The notes under the pieces were generated by a model. The model ran no database searches. It saw only the letters and a program-made list of their open reading frames with translations, and had not been told where the DNA came from. Below, in pieces: positions 29,466-38,706 of a DNA stretch of 64,000 bases (position 1 is its first letter; the number at the start of each line of letters is the position of its first letter). Position numbers and translations under genes: made by a program. The stretch is from Caenimonas sedimenti. GTDB taxonomy: Bacteria; Pseudomonadota; Gammaproteobacteria; Burkholderiales; Burkholderiaceae_C. The stretch covers positions 62,001 through 126,000 of the forward strand of contig NZ_VOBQ01000009.1 in assembly GCF_007833165.1 (NCBI RefSeq). Direction: 5' to 3'.

Positions 29466-30803
29466 ATGAAGACTCTCGTACTCGGCGCCGGCATCATCGG
29501 CATCAGCACCGCGTGGCACCTGTTGGAGCGCGGCCACGACGTGATCGTGGTCGACCGCCAGCCGGAAGCGGCGCGCGAAACCAGCTTCGCCAATGCCGCC
29601 CAGATTTCGGTGAGCTACTGTGAGCCCTGGGCCAACAGGCACGCACCGGCCAAGCTCGTGAAGTGGATGTTCCGCAATGACGCGCCGCTGGTCTTCCGCC
29701 CACAGCTCGACTGGCAGCAATGGCGTTGGGGCCTGCAATTCCTGAGCCAGTGCAACGACGCCGCCTTCGAGCGCAACGTGCAACAGCTGGTGGCCCTGGG
29801 CGCCTACAGCCACGCCGCCCTGAAGGACGTGGTGCGCGCCACCGGCATCGACTACCAGCGCCTGGAGCGCGGCATCGCCCACTACTACACCGACCAGGCC
29901 TCCTTCGACGGCGCGGCGGAAGCGGCGCAGCTGATGCAGAAGTTCGGCGTCAACCGCAAGGTCGTGAGCAAGGAAGAGCTGCTGAAGATCGAGCCGGCCT
30001 TCGCCCGCTTCGACCGCATCGTCGGCGGCACCTACACCGCCAGCGACGAAAGCGGCGACGCCCGTGTCTTCACCCAGTCGCTGGCCGCCCGTTGCGCCGA
30101 GCGCGGCGTGCAGTTCCTCTATGGCCATGACATCGAACGGCTGGAACAAGCTGGTGGCCGCGTCGCCGCCGTGCGCATCCGCGACCGCGCCACGGGCCAG
30201 ATGCAACGCCTGACGGCGGATGATGTGGTCGTGGCCTGCGGTTCCTACTCGGCGCCGCTGCTGCGCCAGGTCGGCATCGACCTGCCGATCTACCCCGGCA
30301 AGGGCTACAGCGCGACCTTCGCGATCAATCGCCCGGAACTCGCGCCCTCCGTCAGCACCATCGACGACGAGCTGAAGATCGCCATGAGCCGGCTTGGCAA
30401 CGAGCTGCGCGTGGCCGGCACGATCGAACTGTCAGGCTACGACGCGACGCTGGACACCCCGTTGGCGCAAGCGCGCTGCCGGATGCTGGCCGAGCGGATC
30501 GAAACGGTGCTGCCGGGCGTCTGCGATACCCGCACCGAAGCGGAAGGCGGCAACCCGCGGTTCTGGACGGGCCTGCGGCCCGCGACGCCGACCAACATCC
30601 CGTTCATTGGCCGGACCAGGGTCGGCGGGCTGTGGGTGAACGCCGGCCACGGCACGCTGGGCTGGACCCACGGCGCGGGCTCGGGCAAGGCGATGGCCGA
30701 GCTGATCGATGGCCGCCGGCCGCGCATGGCGTTCAACTTCCACGGCTTTGAACCGCGGCGGGACTTCGGCGGGACTGAAGTGGAAATTTCCCTGCGCACC
30801 TGA
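29466..30803 (+). CDS. dadA: D-amino acid dehydrogenase, small subunit type
   Basis: A 445-residue FAD enzyme of the DadA family. The N-terminal dinucleotide-binding motif is VLGAGIIGISTAWHLLERG followed by VDRQPEAARETSFANAAQ. The central substrate domain and the C-terminal FAD contact GLRPATPTNIPFIGRT with NAGHGTLGWTHGAGSG are present. It oxidises D-amino acids such as D-alanine, passing electrons to the respiratory chain. It is controlled in all likelihood by the divergent ArgP-like regulator. A bidirectional terminator follows. Confidence 0.92.
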   Translation: MKTLVLGAGIIGISTAWHLLERGHDVIVVDRQPEAARETSFANAAQISVSYCEPWANRHAPAKLVKWMFRNDAPLVFRPQLDWQQWRWGLQFLSQCNDAAFERNVQQLVALGAYSHAALKDVVRATGIDYQRLERGIAHYYTDQASFDGAAEAAQLMQKFGVNRKVVSKEELLKIEPAFARFDRIVGGTYTASDESGDARVFTQSLAARCAERGVQFLYGHDIERLEQAGGRVAAVRIRDRATGQMQRLTADDVVVACGSYSAPLLRQVGIDLPIYPGKGYSATFAINRPELAPSVSTIDDELKIAMSRLGNELRVAGTIELSGYDATLDTPLAQARCRMLAERIETVLPGVCDTRTEAEGGNPRFWTGLRPATPTNIPFIGRTRVGGLWVNAGHGTLGWTHGAGSGKAMAELIDGRRPRMAFNFHGFEPRRDFGGTEVEISLRT

Positions 30804-30816
30804 GCGGCGGCGGGCG

Positions 30817-30844
30817 AAAAAAAGGGCGCCGCGGCGCCCTTTTT
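30817..30844. terminator. Bidirectional terminator between dadA and FG-GAP gene
   Basis: AAAAAGGGCGCC-GC-GGCGCCCTTTTT is a near-perfect stem flanked by A and T runs, placed between the convergent dadA and lipoprotein genes. It can terminate in both directions. Confidence 0.9.
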
Positions 30845-30849
30845 GCTTG

Positions 30850-32850
30850 TCACTGCCGCAGGAAATTGCCGTTGCCGTCGTTCAGCCAGCGCATGTCCCG
30901 GCGCGACCAGATCCCGCTGCTCTCGCCGATGCCGATGTCCGGCCGGTCGTCGCCGTTGACATCCGCGAGGCGCAGCCACGGAAACCAGGCACCGTTGTTC
31001 CCTTCCCAGCTCGAGGCATTCTTGATGATCCGGGCGAGCGACTGGTCGGCGTACTGCCGCGGTGCCGTTTCCTTGTGAACCTGGATCCAGTAGTTCTGCA
31101 AGTTGGTCCGCGGCGCCATCAGGATCACCTCGCGCTTGCCATCGCCGTCGATGTCTTCCGCCTTGAAGTCGTAGACCAGCGGGAAGTCGGGATTCAGCGC
31201 GAGCCGTGTCACCGAGCTGTCCGAGAATTGGGCCTTCCCGTTGCCCCAGTAGATGGAGGCACGGAGCTCTTCGCGGTTCAGCGTGCGGTTGAAGACACGG
31301 TCGCCCAGCAGCAGGTCGATGTTGCCGTCGCCATCCACGTCGATCAGCTCCGCCGCCCCCGAGTTTCCCGTGTCGGTGTTGCTGGCGGGGATGCCGGCGC
31401 GCGTGACCGTCATGTTCCCGTGGCCGTCATTGAGGAGCAGGTACGACGACTTGGGCGCACCCGGCCGCGACTGGAACGCCGCCCCGCAGGCGAAGAGGTC
31501 GATCGTGCCGTTGTTGTCGACGTCACCGGCGGCGGCGCAGTGGTGGTATTGGACGGGGCTGTTGGCGATGGCCTTCACCGCGAGCTTGCTGCCGGTGTTG
31601 AGCAGGAGCAGGTTGCCCGCGCCCGGGAACGGATCGTGGTCATAGCCGTGGTCTGCCACGTAGACGTCCGGGCGACCGTCGCCATTGAAGTCGGCCACGA
31701 GCATCTTGCGGGGGTGAATCGTGCCGGGGACCGCGCCGTCGAAAAAGGCTGCAGTGTCCAGCAGATACGTCCCATCACTGCGCAAGCGATAGACACGCAT
31801 CGGCGTTGGCTCCGTCGTGCCCAGGCCCGGCGCGATCACCAGCTCGCTGATGCCGTCGCCGTCGAGGTCCACGAACGCGCGCGCGTCGTAGAAGTGGGCC
31901 GGGCCCATCACTGGATGCATGAGGTGGCCGATGTCGAGGTTCTCCGGCCGGTTCTGGTTGGCATAGGAGCTGCGGCCGTTGAGCGTCGCTTCTCGAGCCC
32001 GGCATTCGCCGCCGGTGGGCAGGGCCCCGAACGCGAAGCGGCGCACCGCGACGGCGGGAGCCCCTTCGTACTGGACAAAGCCACCGCAAGGATCACCGAA
32101 GCGCATCGTGAAACGCCCCTGTGCCACCGGCCCTGCCGCCGGCTTGTAGGGGCCGGTCAACGTCTGGCCGCCGGAGAACGCGTCGAAATTGGCGGTGAAC
32201 ACGCCGGACGCGATGTTGCCGGTGACGATGTTCCACGTCGGTGAGCCGTCGGGGTTGTAGTGGAACATCGTCAGCACCGAGGTCGTGCCCTGGGTGTCGA
32301 TCGTGTAGCCGCGGCCGCTCTCCGCCGGATTCCAGTAGATGCCCGTCTCGGGCCGGTCCACGGGGGTGACGCCGCCCAGGCGGATGCGCGTCGCATCGAT
32401 GCGCCGGCCGCCGGGCAGTTGCGCCCGGACCGTGCCGTTGCTCGCAAAGGCCAGTGTCGCTTCACCGACCGCCGTTGCCACCGGCGCGCGGTACGTCGGT
32501 GCGGCAACCGCCTGGCCGCCCTGCATGCGCTGCAGCGTGCCGCTGAAGCTGGCGCTTCCATCGCCGCTTTGCGTGAATGTCCCGGGTGCGGAATACCAGA
32601 CCGGCTTGCCGCTGTCGTCGTACATGAAGAACGTGACGACGCCGATGTTGCCCTGGTGCTCGAAGAAGAAGCCGGTGCCACCTTCCGCGGCGTTCCAATA
32701 AGTGCCGGTGAGCGCGGGCGAACTGGAGGGGGTGGCTTTGAGGACGGCGCCGGCGGCCGGGCCCGGCGCGCCGGAACCTCCACACGACGCCAGCGCGACC
32801 GCGCCAAGACCAACGACAAGGCGCAGCGCGCGCGACAGGGACTGCTTCAT
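30850..32850 (-). CDS. FG-GAP/VCBS repeat lipoprotein
   Basis: A 666-residue secreted lipoprotein. The lipobox VALASC puts the lipidated cysteine at residue 23. Residues about 45-280 contain two beta-rich repeats beginning GTYWNAAEGGTGFFFEHQG and GIYWNPAESGRGYTIDTQG. The C-terminal half carries several calcium-binding FG-GAP units (DLDGDGISELV, DFNGDGRPDVYV, DVDGDGNIDLLLGD, DVNGDDRPDIGIG) that form a seven-bladed propeller. Probably exposed on the outer membrane with a binding role; no enzyme motif was seen. It has its own transcription unit between the dadA terminator and the molybdenum hydroxylase gene. Confidence 0.85.
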   Translation of the reverse strand: MKQSLSRALRLVVGLGAVALASCGGSGAPGPAAGAVLKATPSSSPALTGTYWNAAEGGTGFFFEHQGNIGVVTFFMYDDSGKPVWYSAPGTFTQSGDGSASFSGTLQRMQGGQAVAAPTYRAPVATAVGEATLAFASNGTVRAQLPGGRRIDATRIRLGGVTPVDRPETGIYWNPAESGRGYTIDTQGTTSVLTMFHYNPDGSPTWNIVTGNIASGVFTANFDAFSGGQTLTGPYKPAAGPVAQGRFTMRFGDPCGGFVQYEGAPAVAVRRFAFGALPTGGECRAREATLNGRSSYANQNRPENLDIGHLMHPVMGPAHFYDARAFVDLDGDGISELVIAPGLGTTEPTPMRVYRLRSDGTYLLDTAAFFDGAVPGTIHPRKMLVADFNGDGRPDVYVADHGYDHDPFPGAGNLLLLNTGSKLAVKAIANSPVQYHHCAAAGDVDNNGTIDLFACGAAFQSRPGAPKSSYLLLNDGHGNMTVTRAGIPASNTDTGNSGAAELIDVDGDGNIDLLLGDRVFNRTLNREELRASIYWGNGKAQFSDSSVTRLALNPDFPLVYDFKAEDIDGDGKREVILMAPRTNLQNYWIQVHKETAPRQYADQSLARIIKNASSWEGNNGAWFPWLRLADVNGDDRPDIGIGESSGIWSRRDMRWLNDGNGNFLRQ

Positions 32851-32958
32851 ACAACCGTACTTCTTTTTACAACGGTGGCATGCTACCCACGTCGGGCCGT
32901 GCCGCCAAGAAGACGGAAGTGTTTCCGTTGCAAATCCGCCGCGGTCGCGGCGCAGCCT

Positions 32959-35295
32959 TCAGGCTGCCGGCTGCTGCAGCATCTCCCACACGCGTGACGG
33001 CGTGAGCGGCATCTCCAGGCCCGGCGCCAGGTCCTTGCGGCCCGCGCGCGCCAGCGCGTCGGCCACCGCGTTCACCACGCTGGGCGTGGCGCCGATCGTG
33101 CCGAGCTCGCCAACCCCCTTGACGCCCAGCGGGTTGTTCCTGCACGGCACCGTCTGGTTCATCTCGGTGACGAAGTCGCCGGTGATGATGTCGGCCCGGG
33201 GCGCCGTGTAATCCATCAGGCTGCCGGTCACCGGCTGGCCGCTTTCGGCGTCGTAGACCATCTGCTCGCACAGCGCCTGCCCGATCCCTTGCACCGCGCC
33301 GCCGTCCAGTTGACCGCGCACGATCATCGGGTTGACCACACGGCCGACGTCGTTGGCGCTGGCATACCGCACGACCTGCGTCTCGCCGGTCGCGGGGTCG
33401 ATCTCGACTTCGCTCACATGGCAGCCGTTCGGCCAGCTGGGGCCCGCGACGGTGTTGGTGTGCTCCAGGAAGATGCGGCGCTCCGGCTGCCGCGCGGCCA
33501 CCTCGAACAGGTCGATGCCGAGGTCGGTACCGCGCACCTTGAAGCGCCCCGCCACGTAGTCCAGGTCGGCCGCGGACGCTTCCAGCGCCTGCCCGGCCAG
33601 CCCGCGCGCGGTTTCCAGCACCTTCTCGGCGCCGAGTTGCAAGGCCGAGCCGCCGGCGAAGATGGAACGCGAGCCGGCGCTGCCGAAGCCATCGCCGCGG
33701 TCGGTGTCGCCCAGCACCACTTTCACCTTGTCGATGGGCACGCCGAACACGTCCACCACGAGTTGCGCCAGGGTTGTTGCGATCCCCTGCCCCATCTGGT
33801 TCACCGCGGAGAAGACCTCGATGATGCCGTCTGCCCGCACTTCCACCGTGACGCGCTCCGACAGCGCCATGCCGCCGGTCCATTCGAGAAAGGTGGCGAT
33901 GCCCAGGCCGCGCAGCTTGCCGGCCGCCTTGCTCTGCGCGGCACGCGCTTCGAAGCCTGACCAGTCCGCGAGCGCGAGGCCCTCGTCCATGATCTTCTCG
34001 AACTCGCCGACGTCGTAGGTCTGCCCCATGGGGTTGGTGTAGGGCATCTGTTCAGGCCGGATGAAGTTGCGGCGGCGCAGTTCGATGCGGTCGATGCCGG
34101 TCTGGCGCGCCGCCTCGTCCATCAGCCGCTCCATGATGAAGATCGCCTCGGGCCGGCCGGCGCCGCGGTAGGCACCGATGGGCGCGGTGTTCGTCATCAC
34201 GCCTTTCAGATGGAAGTCGATCACCGGCACGTGGTACACGCTGGTCTGCACCCAGGGCCCGATCATCAGCGGGATGGCCAGGCCGGTGCCGGTCGCGTAG
34301 GCGCCGGTGTTGGCGAGCGTATCCAGCCGCAGGGCGAGGATGCGGCCCCCGGCGTCCAGCGCCAGCTCGGCGCGCGCCAGCTGGTCGCGGCCATGCGTGG
34401 TGGAGAGGAACTCCTCGCTGCGCTCCCCCGACCATTTGACCGGCCGCTTGAGCGTCCAGGCGCACCAGGCGAGCGCGATGTCCTCGGGATAGATGCCCGT
34501 CTTCATGCCGAAGCCGCCGCCGACGTCACCCACCGTGACGCGCAGCTGCTCTTTCGGCAAGCCCAGCGCGCCGCTCAGCGAATCGCGGACGCCCGACGGC
34601 ATCTGCGTGCTCATGCGCAAGGTCAACCGGCCCTCTTCCGACACCCAGGCCAGCACGGCCCGCGGCTCGATCGAGAGCGGGCTCACCCGCTGGTTGCGCA
34701 CGCGCAGCCGCACCACGTGCGCCGCCTGCGCGAAGGCGGCTTCGGCCCTGGCGGCATCGCCGTGACGCATCTCGGCGGCGATGTTGTCCGGGGCCGTGTC
34801 GCAAATGGCAGCGGCCGCGGGCCCGACGGCCTGTTCCAGGTCGACCACATGCGGCAATTCTTCGTAGTCGACGAAGATCGCTTCGGCGGCATCGCGCGCC
34901 TGCTGCAGCGTCGCGGCCACCACCAGCGCCACGGCTTCTCCCGCGAACCGCGCGCGTTCGTGCGCCAGCGCGCGGCGCGGCGCGGTGACACCCGGCGCCC
35001 GGCCGGCGCGGGTGAACGCGGGATTGCCCGGCAGCGCCTTGACCCCAGCCTCGACGAGCTGAGCGCCCGTGACGATCTTCACCACGCCGGGCATCGCCCC
35101 GGCCGCCGCCGTGTCGATCGCGACGATGCGCGCGTGCGGGTACGGCGAGCGCAGGAACACCGCCTTCAGTTCGCCGGCCGGGGCCAGGTCATCCGTGTAC
35201 TGGCCCTGGCCCTTCAGCAGGCCCTCGTCCTCGATGCGGCGGACCGACTGGCCGCTGCCGAAACGTTGCGCGATGTCCGTGGTTGGCGTGTTCAT
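32959..35295 (-). CDS. Orphan molybdenum hydroxylase large subunit (xanthine dehydrogenase family, CoxL form II-like)
   Basis: A 778-residue molybdopterin-cytosine-dinucleotide type subunit. The N-terminal aldehyde oxidase a/b domain starts SVRRIEDEGLLKGQGQYTDD. The Mo-binding part has VGGGFGMKTG and IGAYRGAGRPEA, which is the form II (AYRGAGR) and not the CO-oxidising form I loop, plus the catalytic Glu in GVGELGTIG. Such subunits hydroxylate N-heterocycles or aldehydes. The usual iron-sulphur and FAD subunits are not next to it. It is the last gene of a minus-strand run that begins with a NicX-like ring-cleavage enzyme. ATG at 35295. Confidence 0.9.
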   Translation of the reverse strand: MNTPTTDIAQRFGSGQSVRRIEDEGLLKGQGQYTDDLAPAGELKAVFLRSPYPHARIVAIDTAAAGAMPGVVKIVTGAQLVEAGVKALPGNPAFTRAGRAPGVTAPRRALAHERARFAGEAVALVVAATLQQARDAAEAIFVDYEELPHVVDLEQAVGPAAAAICDTAPDNIAAEMRHGDAARAEAAFAQAAHVVRLRVRNQRVSPLSIEPRAVLAWVSEEGRLTLRMSTQMPSGVRDSLSGALGLPKEQLRVTVGDVGGGFGMKTGIYPEDIALAWCAWTLKRPVKWSGERSEEFLSTTHGRDQLARAELALDAGGRILALRLDTLANTGAYATGTGLAIPLMIGPWVQTSVYHVPVIDFHLKGVMTNTAPIGAYRGAGRPEAIFIMERLMDEAARQTGIDRIELRRRNFIRPEQMPYTNPMGQTYDVGEFEKIMDEGLALADWSGFEARAAQSKAAGKLRGLGIATFLEWTGGMALSERVTVEVRADGIIEVFSAVNQMGQGIATTLAQLVVDVFGVPIDKVKVVLGDTDRGDGFGSAGSRSIFAGGSALQLGAEKVLETARGLAGQALEASAADLDYVAGRFKVRGTDLGIDLFEVAARQPERRIFLEHTNTVAGPSWPNGCHVSEVEIDPATGETQVVRYASANDVGRVVNPMIVRGQLDGGAVQGIGQALCEQMVYDAESGQPVTGSLMDYTAPRADIITGDFVTEMNQTVPCRNNPLGVKGVGELGTIGATPSVVNAVADALARAGRKDLAPGLEMPLTPSRVWEMLQQPAA

Positions 35296-35348
35296 GGTGG
35301 CGAAGTCTCGCCGATTTCGCCGCTGCCTGCACCCCGGCGGCCAGGCTT

Positions 35349-36194
35349 CTAGCGGGCGCCCTGCGCGTCGCTGCCCAGCCGCGCGGCCATCCAGCGGTGC
35401 AGGTCCAGCCACATCTGGCGCATTTCGGCGTCCAGCGGCGTGCGGGTGGCGTTCGGCAGCTCGATGGTGACGACCGGCACGCCCTTGTGGACGCCGCCGT
35501 AGTTGCCCAGGGAGCCCGGGAAGATGCCCACCTGGTCGAGGTAGAGCCGGCCGAGCTTGGACGGCGGCACCGAAGGCCCATCGAAATCGAGCACGCCGTA
35601 CGGCGCGTGGATTGCCACGATCAGGTGCGGCTTGAAGCGCTGGATCTGGTCGTGCAGGAAGCGCGACTCCGGCTCCGACAACGGCTTGGGGCCGGGCCAG
35701 CGGCGGGGGTCCTTGCGGGTGCGCTGTTCCCAGTAGACGGTGGCGTCGCGCTCCCAGTTGGGCGTGGGGAAGTTGCGGTTCAGGTCCACCCCCGTGGCGT
35801 TGGTGCGGCGCGGCGGCCGCGCCAGGGCGCCATCGGGATTGAGCACCGGCACGAAGCGCCAGTGCACGGGCTGGGGAGTCTGCAGGGGTTCCTTCGCCGC
35901 GAACTGGATCCAGTGCAGCGCCAGCGAAGCCGACGAGAGCTCGTCGCCGTGGATGGCCCCCGTGACCAGCACCCGCACCTTGGCCTGCGGTGCGGCGATG
36001 TCCCGCGCGAACAGCGGCACGCCCCGCACGGAACGGGTGCCGCTGTCGCGCAGCTGCGCTCCTTCGCACAAGGCGGCGGTCACGTTGGGCAGATTGCCCA
36101 GGAAGTGCTGGCACGGGCCCAGCGGCGTCGGCAGCCGCGGCTCGGCGGCCACACCGCAAGCCGCCGCGGCCGCCAGCAGCATCCAGCAGCGCAT
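35349..36194 (-). CDS. Secreted M14-type metallocarboxypeptidase/amidase
   Basis: A 281-residue exported zinc peptidase. A short signal peptide (MRCWMLLAAAAACGVAAE) is followed by the M14 features: zinc ligands in GAIHGDE, the VLNPDG and LNRNFP substrate-binding motifs, the third zinc His in IVAIHAPYG and the catalytic Glu in VTIELPNATR. The closest well-known relatives are the murein peptide amidases of the MpaA type, but the export signal implies a periplasmic site. Its start overlaps the stop of the preceding acyl-CoA-dehydrogenase-like gene by one base. The true substrate is unknown. Confidence 0.82.
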   Translation of the reverse strand: MRCWMLLAAAAACGVAAEPRLPTPLGPCQHFLGNLPNVTAALCEGAQLRDSGTRSVRGVPLFARDIAAPQAKVRVLVTGAIHGDELSSASLALHWIQFAAKEPLQTPQPVHWRFVPVLNPDGALARPPRRTNATGVDLNRNFPTPNWERDATVYWEQRTRKDPRRWPGPKPLSEPESRFLHDQIQRFKPHLIVAIHAPYGVLDFDGPSVPPSKLGRLYLDQVGIFPGSLGNYGGVHKGVPVVTIELPNATRTPLDAEMRQMWLDLHRWMAARLGSDAQGAR

Positions 36195-37450
36195 CACTCG
36201 TCTTTCTCCCCGGCTTCGTACAGGGTTTCACGGCCCATGCGGTCCAGCACCAGTTCGGCCGTCCAGGGCAGCATCAGCGAGCCGCAGCGGCTGTCGCGGT
36301 AGAGGCGCTCCAGCGGCAGGTGCTTCATCATGCTCTGGCCGCCGCAGGTGCGGATCGCCAGCCGCGCGATGTCGTTGGCGCCTTCCATCACGGTGTAGTG
36401 GGCGGCATAGAGCCGCATCTTTTCGTCCTTGGAAGGATTCGGCCGCGCCTCCAGGATGGCGCGCAGGAAGATGCTGCGCAGTTGCTCGAGCTGCATGCGC
36501 ATCTGGGCCACGGCGATCTGCTTCGTCGGGTACATGCGGCGCTTCACCGGCGGCTCGCCCGGTACTTCCCCGCGCAGGTAGCGCACGGTGAAATCGTAGG
36601 CCGCGTTCGCGATGCCGAGGTAGGTCGGTGCGAGCGTGAAGAACATGGCGGGCCAGGTCTGCGCGCCCTTGAAGTACACGCCGCGCGGCATGAGCTGCTC
36701 GTTGTCGCTGACGAAGACGTCCTTGAAGGTGAGGTTGCGGCTGACCGTCCCACGCATGCCCAGCGGATTCCAGTCGCCGCTGATGGCGAAGCCTTCGCTC
36801 TTCGCCGGCACGGCGAGGTAGAGCGTGTCGCGGGCATCGGGGTGCTCGTCGCCCTTGTCTTCGGTGCAGAGGATGCCGTAGTAGTCGGCCGCGCCGGACA
36901 GCGAGGCGAAGATCTTGCGGCCGTTGACGCGCCAGCCGCCTTCGACCTTGCGCGCCGTGGTCCCGAAGGGCGCGCGCCCCGCGGCGGCGGCGCTGCCTTC
37001 GGAGAACGGCTGGGCATAGATGGCGCCGTCTTTCACGACGCGGGCGAAATGCAACTCGCGCCGGCGTGCATGCTCGGCGCGCTGCGCGTCGGTCATCGCG
37101 ATGCCGTCGGCCAGCATGCCGGTCCACATCGTCGAGCAGATGTGCATGTTGTACGTGAGCGCGGTGGCGCCGCAGAAGCGGCCGATTTCCGCGGCGACCA
37201 TCATGTACGTCGCGTAATCGGCACCGAGCCCGCCGTGCGAAGCCGGCACGCACAGGCCCAGGAAGCCGGCGGCCCGCAGGTCCTCGTAGTTCGCGAACGG
37301 GAAGCTCGCCTCCTCGTCCCACTGCGCCGCCCGCGCGGCGAACTTCTCTTCGCCCAGGCGATGCGCGGTGGTGAGCAGGCTCGCCTGCGCCGGGGTGAAA
37401 GCATGGTCGCCCACGGCGGGAGTGAAGGCGAGCGGGGTGGGCGTAGGCAT
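36194..37450 (-). CDS. Acyl-CoA dehydrogenase-fold flavoprotein lacking the canonical catalytic Glu
   Basis: A 418-residue protein of the acyl-CoA dehydrogenase fold: N-terminal helical domain (FPFANYEDLRAAGFLGLCVP), middle flavin-binding strands (AQPFSEGSA, WRVNGRKIFASLSGAADYY) and C-terminal helices (EGANDIARLAIRTCGG). Where true dehydrogenases have a Tyr-Glu-Gly with the catalytic base, this protein reads DSRCGSLMLPWTAEL, so the Glu-Gly is replaced by Leu-Pro; the alternative base position of isovaleryl-CoA dehydrogenase is also not an acid. It may instead be a two-component flavin monooxygenase of this fold, using the flavin reductase encoded at 40589. Its stop overlaps the M14 gene start. 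Confidence 0.8.
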   Translation of the reverse strand: MPTPTPLAFTPAVGDHAFTPAQASLLTTAHRLGEEKFAARAAQWDEEASFPFANYEDLRAAGFLGLCVPASHGGLGADYATYMMVAAEIGRFCGATALTYNMHICSTMWTGMLADGIAMTDAQRAEHARRRELHFARVVKDGAIYAQPFSEGSAAAAGRAPFGTTARKVEGGWRVNGRKIFASLSGAADYYGILCTEDKGDEHPDARDTLYLAVPAKSEGFAISGDWNPLGMRGTVSRNLTFKDVFVSDNEQLMPRGVYFKGAQTWPAMFFTLAPTYLGIANAAYDFTVRYLRGEVPGEPPVKRRMYPTKQIAVAQMRMQLEQLRSIFLRAILEARPNPSKDEKMRLYAAHYTVMEGANDIARLAIRTCGGQSMMKHLPLERLYRDSRCGSLMLPWTAELVLDRMGRETLYEAGEKDE

Positions 37451-37463
37451 GTTGGTTGTCCGT

Positions 37464-38705
37464 TCAGCTTCCATCGACGCTGCCGCCGAGCGACTGCAGC
37501 ACGCCGCGCCAGAGCGCGTGGCGCTCCTGGCCCGGCAGGGGATCCTGATAGCCACTGGCTTGCCGCCAGACCGAGGTGACAACCATCACGATGCCGGTTG
37601 CCGGCTGCACATAAACGGCCTGGCCGTGGATGCCTTGCAAAGCGAACGTCCGCTCCCGGTACGGCAACAGCCAGAACTGGTAGCCGTAGCCCAAGCCTGG
37701 TGTGGCGCGCCCGGGACGGAACGCAGGCGGCTGCCGGGAGATGTCGGTGGCCTCCAGCAGGTAGCCGCGCGGGACGATCTCGCGGTCACCGGCCTTGCCG
37801 TCGCGCGCCAGCAGCAGGCCCAGCCGGCCCCAATCGCGCAGCGAAGCATTGAAGCTGCCCTGGGCGCCTTCCTGGCCGTCGCGGCCGAGACGCCAGAAGG
37901 CCTCGTGCTCGGCACCCATCGGCTGCCAGAGCCATTCGGTGGTGAGCTGCGCCAGCGTGCGTCCCGTCGCACCCGCGAGGACGCGCCCCAGGACATCCGT
38001 CTCGGCGCCGGCGTAGCGGAACACCGTTCCCGGCGGGCTGTGCCGGTCGGTGATGGTGCGCAACACCTCCAGCGTGCCACCCGGCGCGGTGGCGAACGCC
38101 GCGGACAGCCGAGCCCGGTCGTCCCCCGGCTCGTAGCGTTCGGTGAAGGTCAGCCCGGACGACATCCGCAGCAGGTGCCGGATCGGCACGTCGCCATACG
38201 CGATGCCCGCGAGGGCCGGCGCGTAGCGGACGGCGGGGTCGTCGAGGGAGGCGATCAGGCCCTGCTGGTGCGCAATGCCCACCAGCAGCGAGGTGACGCT
38301 CTTGGCCATCGACATCGAGAGGAAGCGCGCTTCCGGCGTCCTGCCATAGCCGTAGTGCTCGGCGACGACCTGTCCGTCCTTCAGGACCAGCAAGCCCGTG
38401 GTGCGCTGCCGGGCCAGGTAGTCGGCGAGGCCGTACTCGATGTTGCGGAAGCGATAGCGGATGGGCGGCGGATGGGCGAAGGGCGGCAGCGAAAGGGGCG
38501 CTGCCGAAGCGGCCACGCGCCGGACCACGACGCCTGGCACGCGATCGAGCGCTGACCAGGATCCCACCCGGTAGGGTTCACGGTAGAAGGTCGTCGCGGT
38601 GCCGAGGGGATAGCCTTGCGCCTGACCGAGCGCCGTCGCATCGGGGTCTGCCTGCGCGGGACCGCATAGCAGGACGGCCCAGGCGAGGAGGGTCGATGCG
38701 CGCAT
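37464..38705 (-). CDS. Secreted class C beta-lactamase-like serine hydrolase
   Basis: A 413-residue exported hydrolase of the AmpC/EstB superfamily. A signal peptide ends near PAQADPD. The catalytic SxxK is visible in SMSMAKSVTSLL, a tyrosine in RYAGAETDVLG fits the second motif, and HGQAVYVQPATG lies where the third motif (HxG/KTG) is expected. Such proteins are esterases, amidases or beta-lactamases; resistance is not implied. It lies one base after the alpha/beta hydrolase gene and 13 bases before the next gene in a packed minus-strand operon, so it probably serves the same pathway, perhaps by releasing a substrate outside the cell. Confidence 0.82.
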   Translation of the reverse strand: MRASTLLAWAVLLCGPAQADPDATALGQAQGYPLGTATTFYREPYRVGSWSALDRVPGVVVRRVAASAAPLSLPPFAHPPPIRYRFRNIEYGLADYLARQRTTGLLVLKDGQVVAEHYGYGRTPEARFLSMSMAKSVTSLLVGIAHQQGLIASLDDPAVRYAPALAGIAYGDVPIRHLLRMSSGLTFTERYEPGDDRARLSAAFATAPGGTLEVLRTITDRHSPPGTVFRYAGAETDVLGRVLAGATGRTLAQLTTEWLWQPMGAEHEAFWRLGRDGQEGAQGSFNASLRDWGRLGLLLARDGKAGDREIVPRGYLLEATDISRQPPAFRPGRATPGLGYGYQFWLLPYRERTFALQGIHGQAVYVQPATGIVMVVTSVWRQASGYQDPLPGQERHALWRGVLQSLGGSVDGS

Positions 38706-38706
38706 G

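Noticed and set aside
32959..35295. Aerobic CO dehydrogenase large subunit
   Set aside because: The active-site loop is AYRGAGR (form II), not the AYxCSFR of CO-oxidising enzymes, and coxM and coxS are absent.
37464..38705. Antibiotic-resistance beta-lactamase
   Set aside because: The SxxK motif is shared by many esterases and amidases; the third motif is not a clear KTG, and the operon context points to catabolism.
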